Assembly (NCBI GenBank): GCA_022747635.1
Contig: JAKTNV010000010.1
Coordinates: 39,828,237 to 39,892,236, forward strand
Source: Hetaerina americana
Taxonomy: Eukaryota; Arthropoda; Insecta; Odonata; Calopterygidae
Length of the DNA stretch: 64,000 bases
Direction: 5' to 3'
Shown: one piece after another, positions 1-13,600 of the stretch
How positions within the stretch are numbered: the first letter of the stretch is position 1
How the letters are laid out: every line of letters begins with the position of its first letter
Translations under genes and position numbers: made by a program
Notes under the pieces: model-generated
Databases searched by the model: none
Told to the model about the DNA's origin: nothing
The model's input: only the letters and a program-made list of their open reading frames with translations

Positions 1-1060
1 TTAGCTGTTTTCTCTTTCGTTTAAGATGGTATTTCACTAAGTCAAGGCTTCTACAGTCAACTTTAGTACATACCTCATTTCTGAGAAAGTCACGTCTGTT
101 CTCAACGACACAAGATCGCATGATGTGACCTTTGATGAGACTGGAATGATATCACTAGGTATCTATATTCAAAAGCGATTAGGGATTCATAGAAAACTTA
201 TGAAAATTATTCTTCATGTATATACTTGAATAAAATACAAATTTTCGACTTGAAATCGCATTCCGCAATTCCCTTCCATTCTCAACTCTCAAATTCTAGC
301 GCTTTCGCGATACAGAAGTTGGAGCCAAATTAAATTGGAATACATACATCGGACTCGAAGTTAAACGATCTTATGTATGCACATCGCATACACATGAAAT
401 AATCAATATGGAAGAAGCTAACAACTCGCCATGAAAGAAAGACCGTCATTAAAAAAATCCTTGAACCAAGGATTCTTCAAATGGATGAAGTTCGTTATAA
501 TTCCAATCACACATGCAAGACGGGACCTTCAAAGTTGTGTGTGGACGCCAAACATAGTGAAAGCGGACGGATGAGACAATCTTTGGAAGGCTTTCCTAGA
601 CCTTTTGTGGACTGCGAAATTTTTAAATGAGCAGCAAAAGAGCCATTGAACGCTCACGACGAAACGTGATCTAAATTTTTATCTTTAGCTCATTCATCAA
701 AAGTACAATATTTGGTGTACTTACTGACTTCACCAAGCGCAGGTAATCATGACAAAGAAATTTGATTTTTCATGAAATTTATAGAAATTCCAACTGTTTT
801 CTAGGGTCAACAGACGGAACGCTTCAACAATGAGTTGTTTCAAGGTGTTATAAGGATTTCGGGATTTTAATATTTATAATACATTTATTTTCGTCGCCCA
901 TTTTCTCAAGGATTACTTTAATGCGTTGCATTGACAGTGCTTTGCTTAGGAATTGAATCACCAAATCCAAAGAAGCTATTGAACAGGGACGGATACGAGT
1001 GACCTCTTCGGAATATTCTTTGACGGTGACAGGAGAAAAGAACTCCCCTTGGGGAGTATT
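1..1060. other. Presumed intron 2 of the acid phosphatase gene, unique AT-rich sequence
   Basis: I found no gene, RNA or repeat that I can name here. Its position after the exon 2 donor on the minus strand makes it probable intron. A minus-strand open stretch ending at a GTATGT near 73 could mimic an exon, but its translation does not resemble the expected acid phosphatase continuation. Confidence 0.4.
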
Positions 1061-1265
1061 TTGGACGCAAAAAGTGTATCCCACTGCGATATTTAGAATT
1101 ACTAACCTATCACGGTACGGTGCACAACTTTATGAAAGAGAGGGTGCTTCCCTGATTTTAGTGGCGGTATTGAGAGAAAGGACAGGTGTCGAATCAACAA
1201 CCATACGAACCCGGGACCCTACGGTCAGTAGTCCATCGCTCTACCCCCTGGACTACCGCGACCAA
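1060..1265 (-). repeat. tRNA-derived SINE, minus strand
   Basis: On the minus strand from 1265 the sequence reads like a tRNA: an A-box-like GTAGTCCAGGGGGTAGAGCG, then GGACTACTGACC, then a B-box-like GGGTTCGTATGG. About 140 bp of non-tRNA body follows toward 1060. A related tRNA-like head occurs at 44120-44205, also minus. I do not call it a functional tRNA because the stems do not close well. The tail boundary is approximate. Confidence 0.5.
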
Positions 1266-1739
1266 CATGTATATATTTAATGGATTGATGAAAGCATACA
1301 CAGACATAGGGCAGTAATTAAACTCATTTCCTTTGAGGCTTCCGGCAGCACAAGCAGTAACGAGGTCGCTGGAATTGCGCAGAACATTAAATATTGCATT
1401 CTCAAGCCACTCAATCTCGAAAAACGGACAGAGCGAGTGACTTATTAAGCCTCACCTCCTCTTCCGTTCCATGGATACATCCTCATTAGCACAGAGATTA
1501 TAGCATTATTTCCCAGATCAATATCATTCTCGGCTTCAAATAATCTCATCCAATTCTCACCACCTCTTTTGAGTCTTTCCAAATCAAACCATAGAATAGG
1601 GGCGAGAACCATTTTTGTGGTGACGAAAAGTCATGTTCTACAGTTGAGGCAGACCACATGACCATCATAATCAGCTCATCATTAATACAAAAGCAGCGTT
1701 CTATTGTAAATCTCTCATGGGCTACAACCTTGACGTGGT

Positions 1740-2930
1740 GGAAGGGCTTGTTCCGATGGCCCCTAGAGCTGTGCTGGTGGGAGCAATGATAATCAAATAA
1801 TTGTAAGAGGAAGGAATCCGGACGGAAAACTTTGAGAGATCAGTGTCAGAATCTTTTCAAAAAAGGTAAAGGCTACATCATGTGAGGACTACAGAAAAAT
1901 AAATTTGAGTTCACACGCAGGTCAAGTGATTCTCAGAATCATCAACTAAAGAATGGAGCGCGGGGCAAATGATTACTTACGGGATAGCCAGTTTGGGTTC
2001 AGGAAGGGGAGAGGCACTGATAGTATGCCACTGTAGTAATGATAGCACTAATCGAGGGGAATAGAGAATACAATCAGGGCGTAAAAGCGTTCGATAGAGT
2101 GAATTGGGAAAAAATGAGTATATAGAAATAGATTGGAGGGACAGGATGCTAATCCGCAACCTGTACATGTCTCAGACTGCTCAGGAGCGAGTGGGGAACG
2201 GGGAGTCCGGATGGGCACTGCTAGGAAGAGGAAGGCAGGGTTGTCCGTGTTCACCGTTGCTGTTCAACGTACGCATATAGTATGTAGAGGAAATGATTAA
2301 AGAGGCATGGGAAGAACTGGAGATAGAAATGAAAGTCGACGGAGAATTCGTAAAATCAGTTAGGTTGCTGATGACCAATCTCTAATTTGTCAGTCAGCCA
2401 AGGGGTTGCAAGCATTGCTGAGTGAATTGGAACTTCAGTGCGATAGAAGTGGAATGAAAATAAATATAAATAAAACAAAAGTTATGCGGTTTTCCAGGGA
2501 GAGAAAAGCTATGTTAAACGTTTAAATAGTAGGGCAAAAACTAGAGCAGATGGAATAGTTTACGAATCTCGGAAATATTTTGGACCAAAATGGTCAGAAT
2601 GAAAGGGATATAGGGGAAGAATTGCGTTTGGCACAGAAGTCTTTACCAGAAGAACGGAATTGATGACAGGGATATTGAGTAAGGACATTAAGAAAAGGCT
2701 GGTTAAAACTTAGATATGGGGCGTGGTTACATACTGCGCGGACACATGACCACTGAAGCTGGATGATAGGAAAAGTAGGAAGGTGCAGAAATAGGGTATG
2801 TATGTTGGACGGAATGAAGGGAGGAAGAAAGTATACGGAGATGAAGAAAGGCTTGTTGTAAAGTAGGATGTTGGGTTGTGTTTAGTTAGAAGAGACAAGA
2901 TATTTCTTTGGTAGTTGTATCCATCGAAAA
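1740..2930 (+). mobile_element. Degenerate non-LTR retrotransposon (LINE), reverse transcriptase part
   Basis: Frameshifted fragments give RT landmarks in order: KAFDRVNWEK (about 2085), NLYMSQTA in another frame (about 2160), QGCPCSPLLFNV (about 2240), the FADDQ region with KGLQALLSELELQC (about 2360-2440), KMKININKTKVM, and a 3' part with IKKRLVKT (about 2690). It is riddled with stops and shifts. It belongs to the endonuclease/reverse-transcriptase LINE type also seen at 9.2-10.7, 34.3-35.2, 47.2-48.2, 54.6-54.8 and 56.44 kb. The pieces 2350-2455 and 56441-56545 align by eye. It is inactive. Confidence 0.75.
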
Positions 2931-3536
2931 CCTACCTTAACGGGTAGAATACCAAATAAAAAAAATAATTGTAAATCTAACGGGTGTCATTTAACAATCG
3001 GAATGAAAGCCAGGGCTGGCTGAATCCAGCTCGTAAAGGCGGCCTTAGTTTCTTACCCTTTTCCTAGAAAAATGTGGAGCCTTAAGATTCCCTCTTTACT
3101 AGTGGATGACCTGACTCTTATGCTGCTTCAGAAAAGCATCCGATGAAAGTACTTGATGTTTCAACAAACCATATTTTTAAGTAACTTTATACGCATTTCT
3201 ACCACAATAATCTGTTTTGGAGGAATGAAGAATAGTGGATTGAACGTACGGTTAATCTCCGGAGTGTCCCGGGTTTAGAGATATACCTCTGGACAACTCA
3301 ACCAGAAATCCAAGAGGTTCAATTTTATGGATAGCTGAACTTCGTGGAAAACCACAGTTGGCAGAGGGATAAGAACTGACCGCCCATCTTGAATAAGAGG
3401 ATTTCACCCACCGTCAGGTGATTTTGACGAGCGAGTTCTACACTTGCCAATCAAAACCAACCTCTGGATGAATAAATATGGCCGTCCAGTGAATGAATGT
3501 CCTAAGAAAGCCACACCTGGAAGATAAGATACTTAC
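2930..3536. other. Phosphatase intron 2, 5' part
   Basis: Intron sequence immediately after exon 2. I see no named element beyond the donor at 3536-3531. Confidence 0.4.
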
Positions 3537-3635
3537 ATTTGTAAGTTGTCCCCATCCCACTGGATCGAAGCTGAAGTTGATGTGAGGGTCATTAGGGTAC
3601 GTGTCGGCGGGTGTTCTCTGGCCGTGGCGGAATAT
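3537..3635 (-). CDS. Histidine acid phosphatase exon 2 (catalytic RHGQRTP motif)
   Basis: This 33-codon exon, phase 0 at both ends, begins IFRHGQRTPADTYPNDP and ends GWGQLTN. RHGxRxP is the signature of the branch-2 histidine phosphatase family (prostatic/lysosomal acid phosphatases and insect venom acid phosphatases). Its histidine, residue 43 of the joined protein, takes the phosphoryl group, and the two arginines bind phosphate. The G-W-G-x-L-T segment is also family-typical. Upstream is a pyrimidine-rich acceptor ending TTCCAG (3637-3636 are AG); downstream is GTAAGT at 3536-3531. The expected next segment (GKRQ...LR.RYG) is absent from the remaining 3.5 kb on this strand. There is no stop or frameshift, so the exon looks functional. 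The enzyme hydrolyses phosphate monoesters at acidic pH. Confidence 0.9.
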
Positions 3636-3968
3636 CTGGAACGAAAACATAGGAATCAGTGGAAAGTTATACACGGAATTTGGAGCTGAAATACATTTTC
3701 TTTCGATGATCATCAATAATGAAAGTATGCGAACAAGGTTAATATCATCAGTTCATTTTATTACGATAACATTCTGTGGCGGACACATTTGGGAAGCGAG
3801 GGAGCCAGTTAGCCCCCTACCCCCGAAACGCCTCCCATGAAATTACACTCTTGTACTCGACTCCAATGAAAACGACCGAGCATTTAAAATAACAGAATAC
3901 ATTAGATTTTACGAAAATCATTACATTTCAATTTTTCGTAACTTCAATCTTTTTTACCCGTCCGTTCA

Positions 3969-4024
3969 ACATTGTGACAAGTGGCATGTCACTGTAACTG
4001 TCACAATGCGTGTGGCATTGTGAC
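3969..4024. repeat. Short inverted repeat cluster (CATTGTGACAAG / TGTCACAATG)
   Basis: CATTGTGACAAG occurs at about 3970, TGTCACAATG at about 4000, and CATTGTGACAAG again at about 4016. This makes overlapping hairpins next to exon 2 in intron 1. No function is assigned. Confidence 0.5.
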
Positions 4025-4029
4025 AAGTC

Positions 4030-7000
4030 GACCCTGTATGTGTACGCCCATGAGAGCATTTTGAGCATTATTTTGAAATGATAACATGCACTGCATAAAA
4101 GCTCTTAACAAAATAAAACTCAGCCTGTCAGGTGATTAAAAAATCTAATGTATCCACCACGCAAAATGTGATATTCAATTCAGAACGGTATGGAACGATT
4201 CTGAAACGAGTTTCATTCACATTTTCGTTAATAAGATATCATATAAGACCGTTGGAGTACTACCAAAAGCAATACTACCGTAAGTTGAGGGATCACTATG
4301 GTTTTTAATTAAATGTAGATCGACTGATAGACGCACTGCACCACGAGGTATACTCCTACTTCACAAGATATTTTCCTTTTGGCAGTTAATTCAACATAAG
4401 ATAATGAAGTTGAACGTGAAATGGGGCTTTGATTATAGCAATATTTTTCACATATGCATAAAAAATAGATGTCATTATTTTTTTCACTTTTGACAGAAAA
4501 GGGAATAGACTCGATTAGATTTACACGGCAAGTGGGAAAAGTGGCGCATTCTACAAAAGCTCCCCAATGCATAAATCTACGACTTCGTCTCGTGCTTCCT
4601 TAAGCTATTAAAGAGTGGATCACTAATGTGCCTGTGGTGCATGGCGAAATCCTGCACCATAGACCAGTCCCGCTACCACAACGAGTAGCATTTCGTATCT
4701 GTGTTCAAGTGGTGTCAAACGTTCCATTATTAGATTTGTTTATAGGATAACACAAACGATTGAAACAAGTTCTTAATTTTTATTTAACATCAAATACTCT
4801 GAGATTCGACAGAAGTTGTTTCCCCAGCAGAGCAAGGGCGTTTATTATTTCGCCATCACCAATTTGCTGAGTTTTACAGATATTCAATGGTGAACTGCAG
4901 TTTTCACTGAATTACTGCACATGCACCACGAGTAAATAATTATTAAGAAACTATGGCACGGTAATAATAACCATATTTCTTCTAAGAATAACAAAAAAAG
5001 CATAAACATTAAGGTATCAGAAGTATAAAATGAACCTAAAACTGTATTACTAAGTTAAAATATCGTCGTAAACCTCTTCACCAAGCGGACAATTTTTGTT
5101 AAACTATAATGCAGCTCAAAATGACAGGAAAAATTCCACCCGTATGTGTGTGTGAAAAACCTAATTTTCCGGAACACACCACACTCATACTCCAGACTTT
5201 TCAGAAAAGCAAATTTCCTCGAACATTTCGGGCTTATGTTAAGGTTCTCCTAATTATTGGACAACGAGAATAATTAATTATTGGATGCATCAATGGCTGA
5301 GGTAACATAAGGTCACTTGTTAAAAGTCATCGCATGAAAATACGACATCCATATTCCAGTGTGGATTCGATATCGCAACCTCCTACTCATTTCCATAACA
5401 CTGAGACTCCGATGTACGACAAGATGTAAGAGTCGCATTGTACATACGTAAATCAGGATAGCGTTAAGGTGATAAAATAAAATATACAGCGGAAAACTAT
5501 ATAAAAATTCAGCATGGGGATTACTCCATGATAAAATGCATGCGACGCTCATTTGCCAATAAGATGGTTTCAATTACGCATTTAAGATTTGAGAATAGTG
5601 TAACTCAAAAGAAGTTTGCTCATGAAAAATCGAGAATTAATATCACAAAACCGGTTAAGAAATATTTTATCTCGACATTTACGGATAATAAATTGAAATA
5701 AGAGTTGTAAAATTGAGAGGAAAAAATACTTAAACATTTACAAGAGCCATCTATATCTTAAGTTGAACAAGAAAAAGACAAGTAACATTTTTAAACCATA
5801 AGGAAGGATTCTATTATGAAGAAGCGATTTCTAACAACAAGCTATGCAAACTACATACTAAATATAAGGATTGATTAACTAGCACTAAACATTTCTGTCA
5901 TAAATGATCGCAATACCTTCACTTTACCTCGTTCAATATTTTCATTGTTATTATCAACACTTACGAAGACACGATTTCCTAAACAGCCAGGAATAAGTAA
6001 AATCTTCTAGGAAGAAGTATACACGAAACGCAATTTTTATCCACTGAATTTTAAGTAATGATATTGAATGGATATTTATATTTTACTGAGCAACATTTAT
6101 ACCCAAAAACACGAGGAAAAGAAACTAACATACTTAAATATTACTCCATTCTAAAATATTATTTAACAGCATTAAGTTCTGAGGTTGGTAAATAAGTACT
6201 CTCTACCAAGTACCAGTGCAGCTGCTGATGACGTATGATGACGGCATAAACGTGCCGTGACTATGGGTTTAAACATATTTTGGGGCTCAAAATAATTTTC
6301 AATGTTTTAGTGGCGCACATTGTGGAGTTTCTGAAGCTAAAGTGTGCGCATGTCGCCATGCTCTACCACTACAGTTCGTCATGTTTAATTACATTGGTGG
6401 CCATTAGGGCCGTTAGGGTCAATTATCAAAAATTAAGTGACTCAATAAAAAAATGGAGCAGCCGGTTTTTGTTTTTTGTCAGGAGAGGAGATGGCGTAAA
6501 ACTGCGTTAAAAGGAAGACCCCTCATTTTAGGAAAGTTATACAGACATTCCAAGTGTCTCTTCTACTCTAAAAGCTCTTTGAGCCAATTGTCTCAAGGTT
6601 TACAAACGACAATACTAAGAGGAAAGAACTTTTCTTCAATCCAAGACTCAATGCTTAATTCGTTCGGAGAAAATTTTCACAAAAATTAGATTTCGTTCAT
6701 TTGCCTTTCAACTACATATAACAGCAGTGAAATATGAAGCTATTTATTTATACTAAAACACTAGCATTTTTATTAAGTAAGCTCGTCTGTGAAATAATTA
6801 AGCTCTGAATACGTCCAAGAAAGAAAAAAAAGGAAAGCTCAATAGTAATATTAACACGCGAGCTTTTTTCCTCATAAAAAGAGTGTAAAATGAAATCGGT
6901 TTTCATTTCACAGTCAATGGAACGAGCCAAGAGCATCGAAACTGGTACTCGGGTGATCACTTAGAGAAACAGGAAGCTAGCCATTGGCTACTTCACGGAG

Positions 7001-9170
7001 AGGGAAATGGGACTCGATTGGTACAACTCGCATTGAGCCCCACGTAATGTTTTCAAGAATTTTTTTCCAATTGAGAAAAGTTCCACCATTATGAAATTTT
7101 GGAAAATAAATACTTATCATTGGATACTATAAGACCACTTAAAGAAATGTATGCCATCAGTTGGCGTATTCCATTTCTTCTAGTCCGTTTAATCAAAATG
7201 AATCCCTGTAATTCCAACACATTGATCAAAAAAAGGATCCTGAGTACAAAATAGTGCCAGGTTCGCAACATCATACATACACTCATCATTCAAAAGAAAC
7301 GATCGAGCATTAACTGTGAGGAATGAGGAAGTATTCATGAGAGGTGAACAGTAAAAGACGACGAGGACTTCCACTAAAGGAAGTCGGAGAAACATATGGA
7401 CTGGGGAAACCTTGAAGTATATAATTGCTAGGAATATAAATCGGGAAAAGAGAAGGTAATTTCTCACGAATACCAAGGAATAAGAGGGCAATGAATGAGA
7501 TACATAAGACAGGGGAACTAACAGGTCATCACAGTATTAACATTGGATAGGGAATAATCGAGATCTACGGTTAATCAATCTCCGAATTCTAATACTAAAA
7601 ATGGTGAAACTATTATATTCTCGCCAAGTAACTGTACTATGACTGTGTACCACGCTCAAGGTTGGAATCCATAAGCAATCATTGAATTTGAATACATTTT
7701 AAATTCAACAATTTATTTGATGTAGTGCTGCAGCCGTATTTAAATAAAAATAATCTCTTCGCTAGTTTAAGGAACTGCTTTGGATTTATTACTTTCATTA
7801 TCATCCCAATTTAACAATGATACTGGAGACATGGAAGACATAAATTTAACCTTATGATCCTCATCCACTTTATTCACCAGGGACAAAGCGAATGTGATGC
7901 GGTTTTTCTGGTTCAGCTATCTCAAAATTCATCAATTTTTACCACTTCGTATAACCTTGTGGTGCTGACTTTGAGAATCATACAAACATAAAATCTTCGT
8001 ATAAACCTCAAAAACTAAAAAAAAACGCCAGAATTAATTCATTTAATGAAGCGGAACATCTGTAAACGCTTTCCGACAAAGGAAAGCAGCGCGAATGTTA
8101 GAAGCTGAGGATTAAGTGGAAGAAAAAGACACTTTGTATCGTCCCTGACTGATTCAAAACCGGTTTTATAGAACACGACTTGTGGAACTCCTGGAGTAAG
8201 AAATCGCGTTTGGCCGTGATAAGTTCATGGTCAACAGAAAGCTTGCCAAACAATAAAAAAGACAACAGTTCGGTCGAAAGGTAAAGGTAGTTGACGCAAG
8301 AAGTCAGCTAACTTATTAATAATCTAGTGTAACTTCTACCAAGTTGATAATATTGATGAGAACACTATTCACAGCAATAAATAAAGGTGAACATCATTTA
8401 TTTAATCCAATGAAAGCACATGGGTAGATCTCAGGCATAGTGTTCAATAAAAAAAAGATTCGCTATGAATGAGAGCATTTTTATATGGGCAAAAGTGCCA
8501 AAGCATACGCACTACAGGAAAAATCCAACACAAATAAGACTATAACTTGAAAATATTTCATGAAATTACTCATTTGTTTCTAAGAGACGACACTAATGCA
8601 TTGTTATTTTACCATTTGATGTAATTATGACATATCCTATTTAATTTTGGCGTCTGAAAATGCATTTATTTAGAATGTATCACCATCTCTTTGATTTTTC
8701 ACTCCACATTATACTTTGATTTTCTACGTGCCCCATTTTCGCATTTGTGTTAGCTGCTATGTAAAAAATATCAGATGTATACGTCTTATGTTAATACTGC
8801 ATGATATTGCTAACTTAAAACAAACTCAATTATTTTTTTCCAATCACAATATTGCGGAAGAAGAGGTGAAGTTGCGAAAGTTCGAAGAAAGAAAGTCCGA
8901 AAAGGCAGAGATGGTGGGCGAATGGTACAGTGAAATTAAAAATATCTACTAGAATGCTATAGCGTTCAATGTACGAGTATACTTGGAAGTTTACTGTTAA
9001 AGGTAGGTTTTGGATGAACACAGACTGCACACTTGTATATTTCTTAGCACCGCATAACAAGACAAAACCTGACACCCCACGCTACAATCAGCTGTTCTTC
9101 AATTCCACTACACTCTACTTCCCTTAATTAATTCCAAATTCCCTTTCCTTTTCCTACCTCTACTTCGCAA
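4030..9170. other. Phosphatase intron 1, 3' part, no recognisable feature
   Basis: AT-rich sequence with normal CpG frequency for the left half. Open frames here are short and unlike any family I know. No RNA gene or intact transposon was seen. Confidence 0.4.
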
Positions 9171-10680
9171 GTCCAATGTCCAACCCTTTATTACAGTTCT
9201 CATCATTCCATTGTCAATCGAAATGCCCTTCATCAATCTTTATTGAACTCTTTGGATTCCTCCCAGCAACGCTCTCTCATCTCCCACCATACTCAGTATT
9301 TCTTCGTTTGAGCTCCTGTCCGTTTATTTTACCTTTTCCATATTTCTTCACACCTGAACGTCTTAAATGTCCACATTTCTCTCATTTTGAGAGTTAAACA
9401 TCCACGATCAAATTTCCGAGCCTTACAAAACCCCTTTCCAACTAATGTTTTCACTAATCTTTTTTTCTTAACCTCCTTTATTAACCTCCCTGTAATCGAC
9501 TCCCCCCTTGTCATGAGAGTCTCTTTGTCTAACGCGATCATTCTTATTATAACCCTATTACTGTGACCAAGACGTTTTCTATTCCAATGACTATCGTTTT
9601 TACCTCTCGTCTTGAAGTATAAGTTAGCTTACCTCTTCCTAGAAAGCCTCATAACCTTTGTTTTGCTTAGTTTTATTCTCATCCCATACTTAGTACACTG
9701 ATTTCCTAATTCGCCCAGTGATGACTGTAACCCATTGGCTGTTTGGCTAACTAAAGCTTGATCAACCGTAAATATAACAGATTTGATGTATTCCCCATTG
9801 GATATCATTTCTATCTCCAGTTATTTCTGCTTATTTTACCATTTAATCCAGGTTTTTGTTGAAAATCATGGGTGATAATGGAAATCCCTGCCGCTCTTCC
9901 TAACACTGCCCATCCTTACTCTCCATCTACTACGTGTACAAGCCCATGAGCAGTCTGAGACATGTACAGGTTACGGAAAAGTCGCCTATCTCTCCTATCT
10001 ATTCCTATTTTATCTAATACGTTCATTAATTATACCCATCTCACCCTATCAAACGCCTTCTCGATATCTACGAAACAAATAGTTAAATCCTGATTATACT
10101 CCATTTTCCTTTCGATTAGTGATCTCATTACTAATATGGCATCACGCGTACGTCTCCCCTTCCTCAGTTCAAACTGATCATCCCCCAGTAACCATTAGCC
10201 CTCCTCTTCATCTTTTTATTTATATTTCTAAGCATCATTTCTGCTATCTTCTCAATCAAACTTACTGTCCTCTAGTCGTCGCATATGGTCGCCATTCCCT
10301 TTTTAGGATGGGAACTTACATCGATCTAAGGAATCTTCCGGCGAGGTTTTTCTCTCATAAATCATTTCATCTATTTCTGCCTCTCGTCAATCTTTCTTAT
10401 CATCTTGACCGTAATCCCTTGACCGTAATCCTTTTATTGCCCTTCTCCTACAAGTATTTACTTTGCCTATAGTTACTTTGACACCTTTCGATATCCCTTT
10501 TGATAAGCTCCCATTTTCCCTCTCTGCTATACCTGCCTCTTGTGCCACACTTATAATTTTATCAACAGACTGCTGATTCTCCTCCTAACCATTCCGATTA
10601 TTGCTTCTACATTCCATTTCCCCAGCCCTTTTCCGAGTTTTACCCTCTTTAATTAACCACTAAATCTAATCATTACTAAA
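9170..10680 (-). mobile_element. Degenerate LINE, minus strand, RT and 3' end
   Basis: On the minus strand the sequence gives FVDIEKAFDRVRW (about 10080), then NLYMSQTAHGLVHVVDGE (about 9970), and near the 3' end KKRLVKTLVGK with EEIWKR (9540-9340). This is the same order as the 1740-2930 copy and is broken by stops. It lies inside phosphatase intron 1 in the same orientation as the gene. The T/C-rich stretch at its low-coordinate end matches the 47.2 kb and 35.2 kb copies (for example CCGTTTATTTTACC-type sequence). Confidence 0.75.
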
Positions 10681-13600
10681 TTGTTATGTGAATTCGCTCC
10701 TTAGAAACTGTGCGCGTTGACGCTGTACCTAAATTTGTACATGAGCATAACAAAATCGAAATGATGTATTTCTCTGAATCCCCCGGCATTTTTCTTGTTT
10801 ATTTAAGTCTACGTACAGTGGTGTTCTAATCAAGTGTTCGCTATGATTAAACCTTGACTCCGGCGAAACTCGATTGCTTTCTCTCCACGGTCATTCGTTA
10901 CCCCTAAACGGTAATACCCTACCTCACTCCCATCTCCCACTAACTCCTCCATAAGCCTTAAGAATCCTCCATAAGCCTAAAATACAACTATAAACTATAA
11001 TGCCTATTATCATTTCACATTTTCCCCAAAGCATCGAGAACTTAAGCATCAACAATTACATATATAATATTTACGCATAGGTCTTTCTCCAATTTTTTCC
11101 TCAGACCTAAGGAGAGAATCCTTTTCATAGTGAAGTTTGAAAATATTTGCGGTCTTCATTTATCCTTTATTACATAAAAATTAATGGAATTTTAATTATT
11201 TGTCAGGATACATATCAACGCATTCAATTGGATATCTTCGAAGCTAAAATAAATGTCAATGTGAATAAATTAATCAACCAATCCGAAAACAGCCAGATTT
11301 CGGCCGTTTACATCGGAACACAAACCTGAAATATCAAAAACGATAACCACAAGCATTTGTTTACATCAACTAGTTGCAATTTCGAACCATCAAATTGCAA
11401 TAAAAACAACCTTTTACATCCGTGACAAAACTACGAAAAATCTTAAGGAAACGCTTGTGTTTTGCCCAAGTTCCTATGACCAAGATCTAACAGATGTAGA
11501 GGCATCACGCTATACCCTAGGGGAACAAAGTTATGCTACCGTTGAATACAAGCACGTTTGACGGGTTGCGTAATGATGGATTCTCTAAGGCAATCCCTAA
11601 TTCTTGATGTTTATCTCTAATCTTCTTCGTATACAAACGTTCCTTCCTTCGTTGGATTCAAGTTAGAAAATTTATCAAAAGCATAAAATAACTAGAATAT
11701 GTTTCCGAACAACGCGTGGCCGCATAGTCAGCTGGCGAGCTCTTCAATCACCCAAACAACCGAGTCGGCTAAATTCCTCAAATTCGAATATTTAGTATAC
11801 AGAACTCCGCATGGCAATGCGTTCGATCGCTTCTTTCATCGAAAACGCCTATGTATTCCAGAAAATTATAAGAAAAACGAAAAACTTTTCACCCACAGAA
11901 AAAAGAATTTTGTCCTGCCAACACAACAAAATTTAATGATGCTACGAACCGTCATTGTCGCTTGTATCATAAATGGACTGAACACAGATATTAACTATTT
12001 ATTATGATACATTCCTGGGTGAAAGATTTCTCATTACATGGTGTTATCATTGTGAATACACCCGTAAATACAGGACATCAAAGTAAATAGATGTATATAG
12101 AATGGGAGCAATTTTATCAACTTTTATCTATTTTGTCTTTTTGCAATCCTAATTTATTTATTCCTTAACCTTCAGTTACAGTTTACATTCTATTTTATGA
12201 TTGCAATCTAAAGAATGAAATTTAGAAACTCGAGAGGGAAAATTTCAATTTCTGCTATAATACTCAGTCTCCGTTTATGAGCCTGAGATGAAAAAAAACA
12301 TAGCTTTTCATCTTGAAGGTGCGACTTCTATCACGGCTATTAAAGTGGTCGTCCTTTCATTTGAATCTACTGGAGAGTTTTATTGGCAAGGAGATTCTTC
12401 TTCGAGTCATCCTATGTAAATTAGCTACGATATGACGAACCATCTCTTCTCTAATTCAGAAACAATGAAATTGCCAACTTATTCTTCCACATACCTCTTT
12501 CATATACGATATACATAAATATTTACATATTTCTCGCGCGTCTAAATTACGTAATGACAACTATAAAAACTTACAACATCTTGTCATCAGCAGCAGATTA
12601 TGATGCAAATCCCGGTGCTAAAACTAATTAATGCGCAATGTGTAGAACATTTTTCGCCATGAAGCCTTCAATCAACGAACCTCATCATAAAACAATAATA
12701 ATAACATAAGAAAAACTTTTACGCTACGGTTTAAAATTTATTTCAAATGCCCAATATGATAATACTCAGAATGCTGAAGACTTGAAATAAATAAAATAAA
12801 ATATGAATTCCACATCATTCAAATAATCATTTCTCCAGAAAAATTATCGGCATTATTTCGATCTTGAACCGTATTCGAAGTACAGTTTGTTTTAAGAAAA
12901 GTTACAAACCAATTACAATGTTTATTCAGTCAGGCGATCTTTATGGCAAATTGGTATTGTGTGATATTCTGTGGACTAGTGAGGAGTAAGGGAATCGGAT
13001 GGCATCAGAAGCAGGAGGAAAGTATAAAGTTACATTTCCAACAATTTTCCTCCGTGAACTATTAATCAACATTCTGAAAAAAGTTTGATGGCCATTAGCA
13101 ACGAGCGTAAAATTTTTATAACGAATGTGAATGTATTACCAATAATCCCTCAGCTACCTGAAGACAGTTGGTGTTTTGCCATTTCTAGACCCCAATTAAG
13201 AAAAATTACAATGAAGTAAATATAAAAAGTTAGCAATTAAACTCAACTATGTACACGCTCCTAATCTCTGTAACTCCTTTCACAATCTCTTTCCATTCGT
13301 GTAGCCCTCCGGTCATACTACGTTCGGCACATTTAAGTGTCTATACAGTAATAAATAACAATAATATACGAGTACCAGTTTTAAACTGTCAATTTTTATT
13401 ATTAATTGTATATTCTAATTAAAATAATATTTTGAACAAATTAAAATTAAGTATAGATATAATCCTATATCTTAATTTCACAAAAAAATGAATCTTTTTC
13501 TTTAATAAACTCAACGCCATGAATGATTTTAGCTTAGTTCCAGTACTCCTGTTTGGCAAGTAACGAAGAACTTAAAACATTTTATTAATCACTAAAAATC

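Noticed and set aside
60..150. Possible acid phosphatase exon 3 on the minus strand ending at a GTATGT near 73
   Set aside because: The translation (ENRRDFLRNE) does not match the expected segment after GWGQLTN and no clear acceptor precedes it.
1200..1265. Functional tRNA gene on the minus strand
   Set aside because: The A- and B-box-like stretches are there, but acceptor and anticodon stems do not close. A body follows and a related head occurs elsewhere, so it is a SINE.
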